A DNA stretch of 28,318 nucleotides from Stephanodiscus triporus (GCA_036939755.1 JALLAZ010000318.1:1-28318), one strand, 5' to 3'; positions 19,726 through 28,318 are shown, numbered from the stretch's first letter. Notes: generated from the sequence alone by a model not told the origin. Program-made: numbers and translations.

Positions 19726-19975
19726 ATGTCGAACCGGTCCGCCAAAGAGATTCAGGCCGAGGCAGTGAGGGTGCTCACTGGCATGTTGCCCATGCTCGAT
19801 TCTGCCAACCCTTGCGATTTGGCATTGAAATTGGTGAGCATTAATTTTGTGTTGTGCTTCCTTTTTTTACGATAAATTACAGAAAAAAACATCCAACGCG
19901 CGACAACCCCCCCCCCCGGACAACATTGTCGACCCAGTGCATTGTCCACGACATGAATCCTTCTCAGGCGATTGA
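19726..19975 (+). CDS. Small two-exon hypothetical protein, possibly a truncated 5' gene fragment
   Basis: ATG 19726 opens MSNRSAKEIQAEAVRVLTGM and continues LPMLDSANPCDLALKL in an exon ending at 19833 before GTGAGC. An intron to ACAG at 19882 would join KKTSNARQPPPPDNIVDPVH and a stop at 19973-19975, giving 66 residues. The first exon looks like a genuine amphipathic helical protein start with a good donor. The second looks weaker and contains a C10 run. About 70 nt downstream begins the segment duplicated from 10096 (copy B of the rhodanese locus), so the original 3' part of this gene may have been displaced. Family not recognised. Confidence 0.4.
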
Positions 19976-20044
19976 GTTCACAGGTGCGACATGCTCTCGG
20001 CAGGCTCTCCACCAGAGAATTGTCCGTTGGAGGAGGAGTCTGGC

Positions 20045-20554
20045 TGGAAGGGCGATCCAAGGACAAAAAGAGGCAAGAGAGGAGGTTATGACGTCGAACA
20101 TCGGGAGGAGATGGACGAGAGAATAGTCTCATTGTTGGCGGTCGAGTTCGCAATCAAGGTGGAAGGGCAGGGACGACGCGATCGCATTGTCGCCATCGGA
20201 GATAGCGACCGCACGTCACGACGGGTCAAATGGAAAGCGCGGGAGGACGGCGTTGTCACCGTCGGGCCCCGACGTGATCGAGGGCGACGCGGCCTCCGGG
20301 TAGGGCAATGCTGGGGACGGATGTGCCCTCGCCGTAACGAGGGGGGCAAGTGAGGCAACGACGTCGACAACGATGACCGCAAACGGCTGCGTGACGCTCC
20401 TGCTATTCTACCAGTACATCGAACCTCCCTGGGACGAGGTGCAATTCCACAGAGCGTACGCATTCGCGACCGTCGAGGGCGACCAACACGGGATCACCGG
20501 ACGGATGCGCGTCGCCCGCGAGGGGATGAATTGCACCCTCACCGGGAATGCCGA
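20045..20554. repeat. Duplicated segment matching 10096-10633 (direct orientation)
   Basis: TGGAAGGGCGATCCAAGGAC opens both copies, and near-identity continues to GGAATGCCGA at 20554 and 10633. Indels seen here relative to copy A: a 7-bp insertion in CGTCGAACATCGGGAGG, a deletion of about 30 bp after GCGGTCGAG, and substitutions creating TGA and TAG stops (for example GGGTAGGGC near 20300). This half of copy B therefore no longer encodes the charged N-terminal extension that is open in copy A. Confidence 0.85.
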
Positions 20555-22115
20555 CGGCGTGCGGGGATGGTGCGCGGCGATGCGCGCGTTCGACGGGGGA
20601 AGGGCGAGGGTCGATCCGATCACGGGCGCGAGGAGGACCGAGTTCGCCGACACGGAGTTCAAGCTCACGGACGACCTCCCCCCAAGGCAGCGCTTCCCAA
20701 AATTGCACGCCTACGAGGTGGTGGAGTTGGTCAATTATGGCCTGGCGGGATCTCGCGCGCCAGTCCTCTCCAGGCACGGCGGCATCCACCTCGAGCCGGA
20801 GGATTACCATCGTAAGATGTGCGAATCGGACACGGTCATCATCGACGTGCGGAATCACTACGAGGCGAATATCGGCAGGTTCGATCCCCCCAGGGGGGGG
20901 GGGCGCGTGATCGATCCAATGATGAGGAAGAGCACGGAATTCCCAATGTGGTTGGACAAGAAGGAGACAAAGGAGATGCTCCGTGGGAAGCAGGTATTGA
21001 TGTATTGCACCGGCGGAGTCCGGTGAGTGTCGTATCTCTGTATCGCCGTGGTCATCCGCCATGCTTTTGTGGTAGTGCTTGGTTTCCTTCCAATCTAAAT
21101 GTCTTTATCTCACGTTGTGAAAAAAAAATCTCCCATTCAGATGCGAGAGGGCTTCGGCATTGCTGAAACAAAAAATCGACGAGGAAGAGGATACGAAAGA
21201 ATTGGGAATTAAGGGAGTCTACCAACTCCAGGGGGGCATAGATAAGTATTTCAAACAATTTCCGGCGGGCGGCCTGTGGAGGGGGAAAAACTACGTCTTC
21301 GATAAGCGGTTCGCTCATGCTCCCCCAGCTGTTGAGGCTGTCAAGAGGACCAAACAAGCGGGTCCGCTCGATGCGTCGATTACGGCACACGACGACATTC
21401 CTGCCAATGCGGCCGATGAAATAATGGGCAAATGTGAGGCATGCTTCAAGCCTTGGGTGAGTGGTCTGCCATATATTGTTCGAGTGCGTATTACATCGAA
21501 CCGTTTCAGAACAGCCTATGACGTCTTTTTTGTCTTCGTTCAAAACAGGATATGTACAGGGGGAAGCGCCGTTGCCCCACCTGTGGTGTGCCCAGCCTCA
21601 TCTGTCGCGAATGCTTTGAGGCCGACAAGGCAGGGACGATAAGGCTCGGTAAACAAGTTCGGTGTGACTTGTGCGTTGCGGAAGATGTCAGGAGTAAGGG
21701 AGAGTTGCGTGATAGAGAGGAACGTGAAATAAAGATTTATGAAGAGAAGCTACAACAAAAGTTGGATGATGAGTATGTCCCCCCTATTCAGAGGAAACAT
21801 GCGATTACACGAAAGCCTAAGCCAAATCCAGAGCGCATCACTCGTCTGTTTCTGAAGAACATGTGTGCCAAGCAAATGGACGAGCGTAAGCTGCTTGAGG
21901 TTTTGCATCCGGTGACGGTAACTCACATCCACTGGCTTACTGATCGGAAAACTGGAAAGTTCTATGGTTCGGCCTTCATTGAAGTCAAAACTGCCGAGGA
22001 TGCAGGGTCTGCGTTGGCTCTAGATGGAATGGTTGTGTTGGGTCGGAAGATAAGAGTCAAGTACCAGAGGGCTGACGAAAAAGATGTCTGGCCAATTCCT
22101 AATACTGAAGTCTAA
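20373..22115 (+). CDS. TrhO/UPF0176-type rhodanese with zinc region and C-terminal RRM (copy B, intact)
   Basis: Exons 20373-21022, 21141-21456 and 21549-22115 join into 510 residues with canonical splice sites. Domains: an N-terminal ferredoxin-like domain (about 5-85, VTLLLFYQYIEPPWDEVQF ... AREGMNCTLTG); a rhodanese domain (about 130-260) with TVIIDVRNHYE and active-site Cys212 in CTGGVRCERA, completed across the first intron; QLQGGIDKYFKQFP and RGKNYVFDKRF; a Cys-rich zinc region with CEACF, CPTCG, CRECF and CDLC; then an RRM (about 425-500) with RNP2-like RLFLKNMC and RNP1-like KFYGSAFIEV. Bacterial TrhO makes 5-hydroxyuridine at tRNA position 34; the same role here is inference. The RRM fusion suggests RNA targeting. 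ATG 20373 is the first Met after broken upstream sequence; copy A has ACG at that position. Confidence 0.88.
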
Positions 22116-22983
22116 AATTAATGTCTAGTTAGAAATACACGTCACCGCCACCGGCGATGCTGATCATTCTAGCAGCAATGTGTCTGAGAACCTGTTTTGC
22201 CTGGTTAGCCAGTGAAGATCAATCGCTTGGCTGATATTTTGGATGTGGAAGACACTCTACTTATGCCTGCTTTGCCATTAAAGACATCATCCAAGTTGAA
22301 GATATGGATACAACATCGAGGTTCTGGATCAAAGCAGCATATCGTGTCTAATGCAATGACAATGATGGTGATGGAGGCAACGGCAATGGAGGCATCGACT
22401 GGCATCAATACCTGCTGCTCTCACTTTTGACAGGATACTCTGTCACTGGTGCTCAAGAAATCCCTCTTGAAGACCCAATGGAGGGCACGCACAATTCATG
22501 ACATATCACTCTTGTTTGGTGATAAAGGTGAATACATAGAGGCACGCTCTAGTTAGACATCCCAGAAGTGGCGTCAGTCACAAGTTGAAAGGTGGAATTT
22601 AAGTTTATTAAGCCCAAGAGTGAATGAAAGGGTGGAGTTTGTTGGAGTCATGAGGGAATGTGAAGATTGGAGCGACTTCAACTCAAGCATGAGTTTGCTT
22701 TCTAGAGTTAGCCATCTTGGACCAATCATAGGGTGGGGTGCTTCAACCTTGCCAAGCACATCAAGAAAGCGATGAAGCTCGGTGAAGACGAGGTCTGATA
22801 GCAGCAAACAACTGTTAAGCATCTTTTGTTAACAAAAGGCAACAGTCTATTTTGGCACAAAGTAGATGTAGTCTGAGTAGATGTAGTAGATGTAACACCT
22901 GTTCTGATGTGGCGTGGTGGGCTCCTCCGCCAACCACACCACACAACCTCACAACCCACCCATTGCACCCTCCCCCCGCCGCA
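22116..22983. other. Intergenic region with possible relics, no confident gene
   Basis: 868 nt. A plus-strand frame of about 48 codons (22349-22491) reads GDGGNGNGGIDWHQYLLLSL and on into LTGYSVTG, which looks protein-like but has no start and soon stops; it may be a gene relic. A minus-strand 82-codon frame lies at 22574-22822 without recognisable motifs. AGTAGATGTA-type short repeats occur near 22860-22892. The right part probably belongs to the 5' side of the transposase copy. Confidence 0.4.
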
Positions 22984-24157
22984 ATGACATCCGCCATCCG
23001 CCCCATCGCATGCCCCCCTGACGATGACAACAACGACAACGATGACAACGACTTCGAGGTCAACAACATCCACTGGGACTCAGTGGCACGGGACATCCAG
23101 TTCTGAATGTCCCGTGCCGTCGGGACGGCCACTTTTGCAAGTTCTTTGGAACTAGCGTGGTTGCCGTGGAGTCCGTGTGGGACCGCCCCCTCATCCACCA
23201 CGGGCTCCTCACCGACAATGGGCTCCCAAAGCACCTGCTTTGGGCGCTCTACTTCCTCAAGGTCTACCCAAAGCAGGGCCTGGGTTGTTGTGTCCTTGGC
23301 GGATGCGCCGGCGCCGTCGACCTGAAGACCTTTAGAAAATGGGTCAGGTCGTTCGTCCGGGCCGTCGCCAAGCTGGAGGACAAATTGGTGAGTGTATTTT
23401 TAATACGCTCACAATGTGAGGACAGCGCGGAGTGTGGGGCATTGTTCGGAGGCCCCAGGACCGGTTGCCGGATTCTTGGGCCACAGACCATCCTGCCCTC
23501 AACACAATTGTGTGAATCGCCCCTTTTTTTACTCCACCGCGTCCTCACAACCCCCCCCCCCCCTTCGTCGCCGCCTCCGCCGCAGATCGACTTCGACAGT
23601 CGAAAAGACAGAGACGTCCTCAACGACTGTCTGATGACAGTCAATGGGACAGACTTCCAGATCCTGCAGCAGGTATTGGTGATGGAGGGGAACCCCTTTG
23701 GGTCCCACAAGTACGCCGGGAAGTCCGCCCTCTGGTATGAACTGGGGGTGAGCATCCTGGGGGGGGGCCTGGTGTGGATCCAGGGCCCCTACCCAGCAGG
23801 TAAGTTCACCGACATTACCATTTTTAACAAAGTACTTCATCACTTCCTTGACCCAGGTGAGCGGGTCGAGGCGAACGGCACCCCGAGAAAATCGTGTGCC
23901 CCACGAACCCGGGCTACTACTCGACCGAGCGTCGGGCGATGTCGGGGCGGGTAAGAGCGCGCCACGAGACGCTCAACAGGCATCTAAAATATTGGGGAAT
24001 CCTAAAACAGGGCTTACGCTACCGCATTGACCTGCATGGCACCGCATTCCGGGCGTGCGCGGTGGTGACCCAAGTCAGGACCCTCATCGGGGAGAGCCTC
24101 TTTGAGGTTGAATACGGGGACGACTCGGACGATTCGACCGAGTCTAGCAGCGAGTAG
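22984..24157 (+). pseudogene. PIF/Harbinger-like DDE transposase, copy 2, lightly damaged
   Basis: ATG 22984 starts an Asp/Asn-rich N-terminus interrupted by TGA at 23104-23106. The frame resumes in another phase with DGHFCKFFG, VVAVESVWDR, GLPKHLLWALYFLKVYPKQG and AVDLKTFRKWVRSFVRAV. Intron 23388-23585 (GTGAGT ... CGCAG) follows. Exon 2 has NDCLMTVNGTDFQI (Asp near 23652), SHKYAGKSALWYELGV, VWIQGPYPAGKFTDITIF (second Asp) and GERVEAN. A one-base frameshift near 23885 then leads to CPTNPGYY, RVRARHETLNRHLKYWGIL (catalytic Glu) and GESLFEVEYGDDS with a TAG stop. It matches copy 1 block by block, with intron position conserved. Two or three lesions make it non-functional as assembled, though far less decayed than copy 1. 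Confidence 0.87.
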
Positions 24158-24290
24158 ATTATAATTTATATTAAATACATTCTATTTATTTATTATATTC
24201 ATGAAAACTATCATCTATTACTAGCGGAGGGGAGAGGCGGCGGCGGAAATCATGGTTGAGTATTTTTCTTAGTAAAACTCACTAATAAAG

Positions 24291-24354
24291 ATAAAACTAT
24301 GAATTCATACTTTTATCGTATGGGGGGAAACTACTAATTCATAGTTTTTTCCCT
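24291..24354. repeat. Transposon 3' terminal region with inverted repeat
   Basis: AAAACTATGAATT (24293-24305) and AATTCATAGTTTT (24336-24348) are 13-bp perfect reverse complements. GAATTCATACTTTT (24301-24314) is identical to 3784-3797 downstream of copy 1, followed in both by a G-run (TATGGGGGG here, TATTGGGGGG there). This identifies the shared 3' region of the same element family. The left terminus was not found in either copy. The region ends only about 20 nt before the SET gene ATG. Confidence 0.65.
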
Positions 24355-24375
24355 AATTCAATCGGCATCGATACC

Positions 24376-27300
24376 ATGGGCATCGATGTCATTTCGTCGT
24401 CGTCGTCGTCTTTCCCCCCGGGCAATGCCGAAGGCGCGCCGGGCGTCATCGACGACTACGACGACGCCGGGCACGACGACCTAGGGGACGACGACGACGG
24501 GGGGACGACGACGACGACGACGACGACGACGAGGGCCACGAAGGAGGAGTCGACGGGGGAGGAGGGGACGAGTGCCACTAAGAAGAAGAAGGAGAAGGAG
24601 AGGAAATCGCCGGAGGAATCGTCCGACCTCTCCTTCACGTGGATATGCTCCGGCTGTCGCGAGGCCGAGTGTCTCCTCGATCCAGACTCTCCCCTCGTCC
24701 TATGCGACGGCCCGTGCGGCCGTCCCTATCACCCGCATTGCGCGAACATCGTCCGTCTGCCCCCCGACGACGTGCCGTGGATATGCGAGGACTGCAATTC
24801 GGGCTCGCACGCGTGTTCGGCGTGCGGCACGTACGGGAAAGACGGCATCGACGTGCACAAGTGCGACGCGAGGGGATGCGGGCTGTTCTACCACGAGGGA
24901 TGCCTCGGATCGTACGACGTCGACGTGGTGCTTGTGGAGGGGGAGGAGGCGGTAGTCGCGGTGGGGGACGGGGACGGGGATGACGACGACGAGGGGGAGG
25001 ACGACGATGGTCGTCGCGCCGAAGTCGGCGACGGCGGCGCGATTACGACTACGACGAGGACGCCAGGGACGAGGACGGTCGCCAAGCCGAGGTTCAAGTG
25101 TCCCGCCCACCAGTGCTGGACGTGCTCGTCCGGACGGCCGGTCGACGGACCTCCCGTTGTTTGCACGCCAACGTCTCCCGCCGATGGCGGAACAACAGAA
25201 AAGAAGGGATCGGGAGGTCGAGGCGGAGGCTGTCGGCGATGCCCTCTGCAAACTCCGTTGACAATAGCTGCATTCTTGCACGTACCGTCAACGACATCAA
25301 AATGAGTGCAACGAGGACCATGCCTTCTGCAAACTCCGTTGACAACAGCTGCATTCTTGCACGGACCGTCAACGACATCAACATGAGTGCAACGAGGACC
25401 ATGCCTTCCGCAAACTCCGTGTATATGAACTGTAGCATTGCACCGCGTGCCCACTTCATTCACATGACTGCAATATAGGTTAGCCAACCACGGCATTGTG
25501 GCCAACTTCTCTGTTATCTCCTCATCCCTCTTCTTCGCCGCCGCCAACTTCGCTCTAGGTTGCATATTCCTGTTTTCAGGAATTTATTTTTTGGGTCCAA
25601 AAAAATGTTCCTGACAGGATTCCTCANCGTTCCCCCCCCCCCCCCTCCTCCCGTCCGTCATTGCGCGTTTCGTTCGTTCGTTCGTTCCGCAACAGCGATG
25701 CCTCGACTGTCCCGTGTCCTACCACATCACTTGCATGCCACCGTCTTGCCGTTTTCACGAGCTCGCGATGCTATGCCACGAGCACGCATACACGTCGAAA
25801 CTCCCGTACCTTGACGAGGACTACTCGTTCCAGGCTTGTGTCGAGGCCGACGCTGATCGCAGGATCAGACGTCTCGAACGAGCGGCCGAGAAAGCCGCGG
25901 TGCGCCCGTCCTGTCCCTCTGACGACGACGTTGACGACGATGGGGGGGGGTGGGCGGGGAGTAGGAGGGAGAATGCATTCCTACCCGGCTTGGTCGGATC
26001 CGCCGTCACCTTTGACGAAGAGCGGCTGGCGGAGTTCCTTGATGGGGAATACCGTGATGACGACAATGACGACGACAACGGCGATGGCGATGAGGATAAT
26101 TTCCAACGGAGAAAGCGGAAGAAACGCAGGCAGTTCAATTACTGTCTTCCGTTGGACTTCAAGGAATTGGCAAGTATGGATTTTGATCGTCACTTTCCAG
26201 GATTGATGACCTCGTCCGATTTTGACCGACGTTTTCGCAACTAACGGACGACTGACCGCTGTTTGTTTGCTTCGTCGGACATCCCAATTCTTCGTCAGGT
26301 GCACTCGAAACCCCCGACCTACACCCACGTGAACGCCAATCGCTACGACCCGAGGAATCGACCAAAACGCCATCCCCCGAGCGGCGAGAGCTGCCAGTGC
26401 AAGCCGTCCGCCGAGGAGGGCATCAGGTCCTGCGGCGAGGGATGCCTGAATCGTCTGAATTACGTGGAGTGTGTCGGTGACAGAACGCTCAAGACCGGCG
26501 AGAAGAACCCCTATTGGAATTGCAACTGCGGGCCGGCGTGCGGCAATCGCGCCATGAGCCAGCGGCAATTCGCGAAGTGCCGGTGAGTGTTGTCGGGAAG
26601 GTGCCATTCTATTTCATTCTTGTGACCGCACTGATGGGATTCTTCCAAGGATGGACATGACTTGGCTCACACACTGGATTCGTGGCTTTCTACCGTTCAA
26701 CAAAAAGGCCCACGCGGGAGCACGGAAAGGGTTGGGGCCTTGTCACCGTCAACGGGGTCAGCAAGGGCGACCTGATACAGGAATATGTCGGCGAAATAAT
26801 CGACGAGAAGACCAAGGACGATCGTCTCCTGAAGTGGTCTCGCGATCATCCCAATGATCCCAATTTTTACATCATGCACCTTGAGCCTAGTTGGTACATA
26901 GACGCACGGGAGGTGGCGAACACGGCAAGATTCATCAACCACTCCTGCGATCCGAATTGCAAGCTGCTGCCGGTCAACGTCGCGGGCCGCATGCGTGTTT
27001 CGATTGTGTGCATCAGGGACGTGCCCCCCGGAGGCTTCCTATCCTACGATTATCAGTTCGACACCCGTTTTGGCGATAAATTCATCTGCAGATGCGGAGC
27101 GGCGAACTGCCGCGGGACGATGAAGGGAGGGAAAACGGAAGAAAAGGCGGAGAAGAAGACAAAGAAGCAGCTCCTGTTTGAGGCGAAGGCTCGAGTACAG
27201 CGCGACAAGAAGTTCCTCCAGGGCGTGATGGCTTCGGAGAAGGACAGGTTGCACCTGACCGGACCCTTCGTGCCGGGGTCTGACGCGGATAAGGCGGAAA

Positions 27301-27548
27301 TGGTAGCCGGGGGTCCTCAAGAACGTTATCGCCACGAATCGCGGGGCATCTTCCTTTGGAGGAATGCGAGGGCGGGAGCCGACTTCTCGTCCAGGTATTG
27401 GAAATCTGTCTCCCGTAAAAGAGGTGAGGTGAAGATGAGGAAGAGCTTGCATTCGCATAGTTGTGAAGACAACACAGTTGATGTGATTTCCTTCGTGAAT
27501 GGCAAACAAAAACATACTCACGTTCATGGGATGCAAATCATTGAGTGA
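24376..27548 (+). CDS. PHD-PHD-AWS-SET-postSET histone lysine methyltransferase (trithorax/NSD/ASH1-like)
   Basis: Exon 1 starts at ATG 24376. Later exons are 25696-26169, 26299-26582 and 26708-27548. Exon 1: Ser/Asp/Thr-rich N-terminus, PHD1 (WICSGCREAECLL ... CDGPCGRPYHPHC ... WICEDC), then PHD2 start (CSACGTYG ... CDARGCGLFYHEGC ... FKCPAHQCWTC). Exon 2 completes it (RCLDCPVSYHITCMPP ... LAMLCHEHA). Exon 3: AWS (CQCKPSAEEG ... CGEGCLNRLNYVEC ... CNCGPACGNR). Exon 4: SET (GWGLVTVNGVSKGDLIQEYV, the cofactor/active-site motif RFINHSCDPNC, GFLSYDYQFDT) and post-SET (CRCGAANCRG). The joined protein would be about 819 residues if exon 1 is joined directly at 25236. AWS-SET-postSET order indicates H3K36- or H3K4-type activity; which one is not visible. 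Splicing across 25237-25695 is unresolved. Intron 26170-26298 uses a GC donor. Confidence 0.85.
25237..25702 (-). mobile_element. Probable insertion in the SET gene flanked by 7-bp CGATGCC duplication, with antisense Cys/His-repeat ORF
   Basis: CGATGCC occurs at 25237-25243 and 25696-25702, in the same codon phase of the SET gene. Joining across it gives CRRCLDCPVSYH without a gap. The insert (about 450 bp) carries a minus-strand frame from ATG 25565 (MQPRAKLAAAKKRDEEITEK, then ANLYCSHVNEVGTRCNATV) with repeats of about 27 residues (NGVCRRHGPRCTHVDVVDG and PCKNAAVV). Such GVCxRHG-type repeat proteins occur as families in diatoms, from memory. The frame runs off the insert into antisense SET sequence, so the repeat gene is a fragment. 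GGCAT is common to the insert repeat and the host, so the boundary could instead be microhomology. There is an N at 25627 and a C14 run at 25632-25645. Confidence 0.5.
25241..25480 (-). repeat. Tandem 81-bp repeats encoding Cys/His motif
   Basis: Units start at 25241, 25322 and 25403 (GCCyTCyGCAAACTCCG), exactly 81 bp apart. Units 1 and 2 are almost identical; unit 3 is diverged in its second half. On the minus strand each encodes one GVCxxHGPRCTH...GxCKNAAxV module, with Cys and His spaced regularly as in a small metal-binding fold. Confidence 0.85.
26170..26298 (+). other. GC-AG intron in the SET gene
   Basis: Exon 2 ends TTCAAGGAATTG, followed by GCAAGT. The acceptor is TTCGTCAG at 26298, before GTGCACTCG. 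No GT donor in exon 2 has the phase (0) needed to enter exon 3 in frame, whereas the GC donor with the strong GCAAGT context does. It yields CLPLDFKELVHSKPPTYTHV. Reading through instead gives TAA at 26242-26244. GC-AG introns are spliced by the major spliceosome and are known to need otherwise strong donors. Confidence 0.7.
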
Positions 27549-27796
27549 CTTTGAGAAAGATGAAGCTCAAGCTTCATGTTCACTTCCTTTATAGCTCTAA
27601 ACCATTGATACACATTTCCATATGGAAAAATACATAACGAAAGTAGTAAATACTTCTTGGGAAAAAATCCCTTCCTATTTTTAGACTTCGAGCCAAGATT
27701 GGAATCCCCCAACATAACATCCCGTCATGTTGTGTTGTATATTTTTACTCGTAATCAACACCATGTCGCCCTTGTTTAGTATCGACGGTCACTGAG

Positions 27797-28318
27797 TTAC
27801 AGGTGCGATATCAGAAGCCGCCGAAACCATTCCTTAATGCATTCCCACAAATGCAATAGCAGCGTCGGCAAGTACAACGCGTCCTCCCCGCGCTTCCTCC
27901 AAATGTCCAGACGCAAGGAGCCGACGATATTCGTCAACAGGCGGAACGTGTTCGGCTCGTAAGACGCAAGGTACACCCACAGCAGTCCTGGATTGTTGGT
28001 CACCCACGTCTCGTAAAAGAGGGAATTCGGCCCGATCATGCCGCTGATTATCAATTGGGCGCATCGTCGCACGGACATCTTCGATCGATCGTCCGCGTGC
28101 AGGGGGGGTAGCCCGATCGCCGGCGCGGACGACGACGTCCCCCTCCACAGGCCGGTATCCACGGGTCCCGGCAGCACGACGTCTACCCTGAGCCACGAAC
28201 GTTCCTCCGCGGCGAGCGTGAGGAAGTACGCCCCAAGCGCGTGCTTCGACGCCGAGTAGACCGAATTCAACGCCGTCGTCCCCCGGCCGAGGAGGCTCGA
28301 CACGACGACCACGTGTCC
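27797..28318 (-). CDS. Short-chain dehydrogenase/reductase (DHRS7-like), C-terminal part, runs off the window
   Basis: 174 residues are visible; the N-terminus with the Gly-rich NAD(P)-binding motif lies beyond 28318. Visible SDR features: the VVVVSSLLGRG strand with catalytic Ser, YSASKHALGAY with the catalytic Tyr and Lys (YxxxK), LRVDVVLPGPVDT (the PG motif after beta-6), and a C-terminal extension with hydrophobic/aromatic segments (LLWVYLASYEPNTFRLLTNI; LLLHLWECIKEWFRRLL) that may associate with membrane. This resembles the ER-associated DHRS7/DHRS7B group rather than soluble fatty-acid-synthase reductases. Substrate unknown. The sequence is GC-rich at the 5' end and AT-richer toward the stop, like other genes here. 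Confidence 0.88.
   Translation of the reverse strand, partial: GHVVVVSSLLGRGTTALNSVYSASKHALGAYFLTLAAEERSWLRVDVVLPGPVDTGLWRGTSSSAPAIGLPPLHADDRSKMSVRRCAQLIISGMIGPNSLFYETWVTNNPGLLWVYLASYEPNTFRLLTNIVGSLRLDIWRKRGEDALYLPTLLLHLWECIKEWFRRLLISHL

Noticed and set aside
24888..25236. Extension of the minus-strand Cys/His-repeat frame into the SET gene exon
   Set aside because: Composition switches to Pro/Ser/Thr-rich antisense of the PHD exon exactly at the insertion edge; not part of the repeat protein.
25241..25480. 81-bp repeats considered as a CRISPR-like array
   Set aside because: The units are contiguous tandem repeats without unique spacers and encode a regular Cys/His module; the genome is eukaryotic.

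Overview
The window reads as nuclear DNA of a unicellular photosynthetic stramenopile, most likely a centric diatom of the Thalassiosira type. Protein genes carry short introns (65-130 nt, a few up to about 310 nt) with GT(G/A)AG donors. One metalloprotease begins with a signal peptide whose cleavage site, ALA|FPS, fits the diatom plastid-import rule of Phe after the cut. The gene families (CTL/SLC44 transporter, GT92 glycosyltransferase, trithorax/NSD-like PHD-SET protein, PIF/Harbinger-like transposase relics) are common in diatoms. The species call is inference; no marker gene is present.

Layout. Positions 1-4200 are repeat-rich: a hairpin-like inverted repeat with a TG microsatellite, a decayed minus-strand repeat gene, a MITE-like element and a broken Harbinger-type transposase. 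Next come a plastid M48 protease (4204-5100, +), a four-exon GT92 glycosyltransferase (5286-7995, -) and a stand-alone protein resembling the N-terminal extension of bacterial RluA-type pseudouridine synthases (8413-9507, -). The last is divergent from the 5' part of a rhodanese (UPF0176/TrhO-like) gene (9684-10633, +) that breaks off in repeats with an assembly gap (11088-11097). A long RS/RD/RE-rich protein (11276-14097, +) follows, then a choline-transporter-like protein (14433-16850, +) and a Ser/Thr kinase (17123-19060, -).

Positions 19726-22115 hold a small fragmentary gene and a second copy of the rhodanese locus. In that copy the 5' extension is decayed, but the catalytic part is intact and fused to a C-terminal RRM. 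A second transposase relic (22984-24157) lies directly upstream of a PHD-PHD-AWS-SET-postSET histone methyltransferase gene (24376-27548, +). That gene uses one GC-AG intron and is split by about 450 bp carrying an antisense Cys/His repeat ORF flanked by a 7-bp duplication. The window ends in a partial short-chain dehydrogenase (27797-28318, -).

The genes do not form an operon or an evident pathway. The strongest signals are: the two rhodanese copies, which have lost opposite ends; the TrhO-Zn-RRM fusion; the insertion in the SET gene; the GC-AG intron; and an abrupt fall in GC content at the first intron of several genes. Exon joins were worked out by hand from reading-frame continuity, splice signals and family motifs; no transcript evidence was available.
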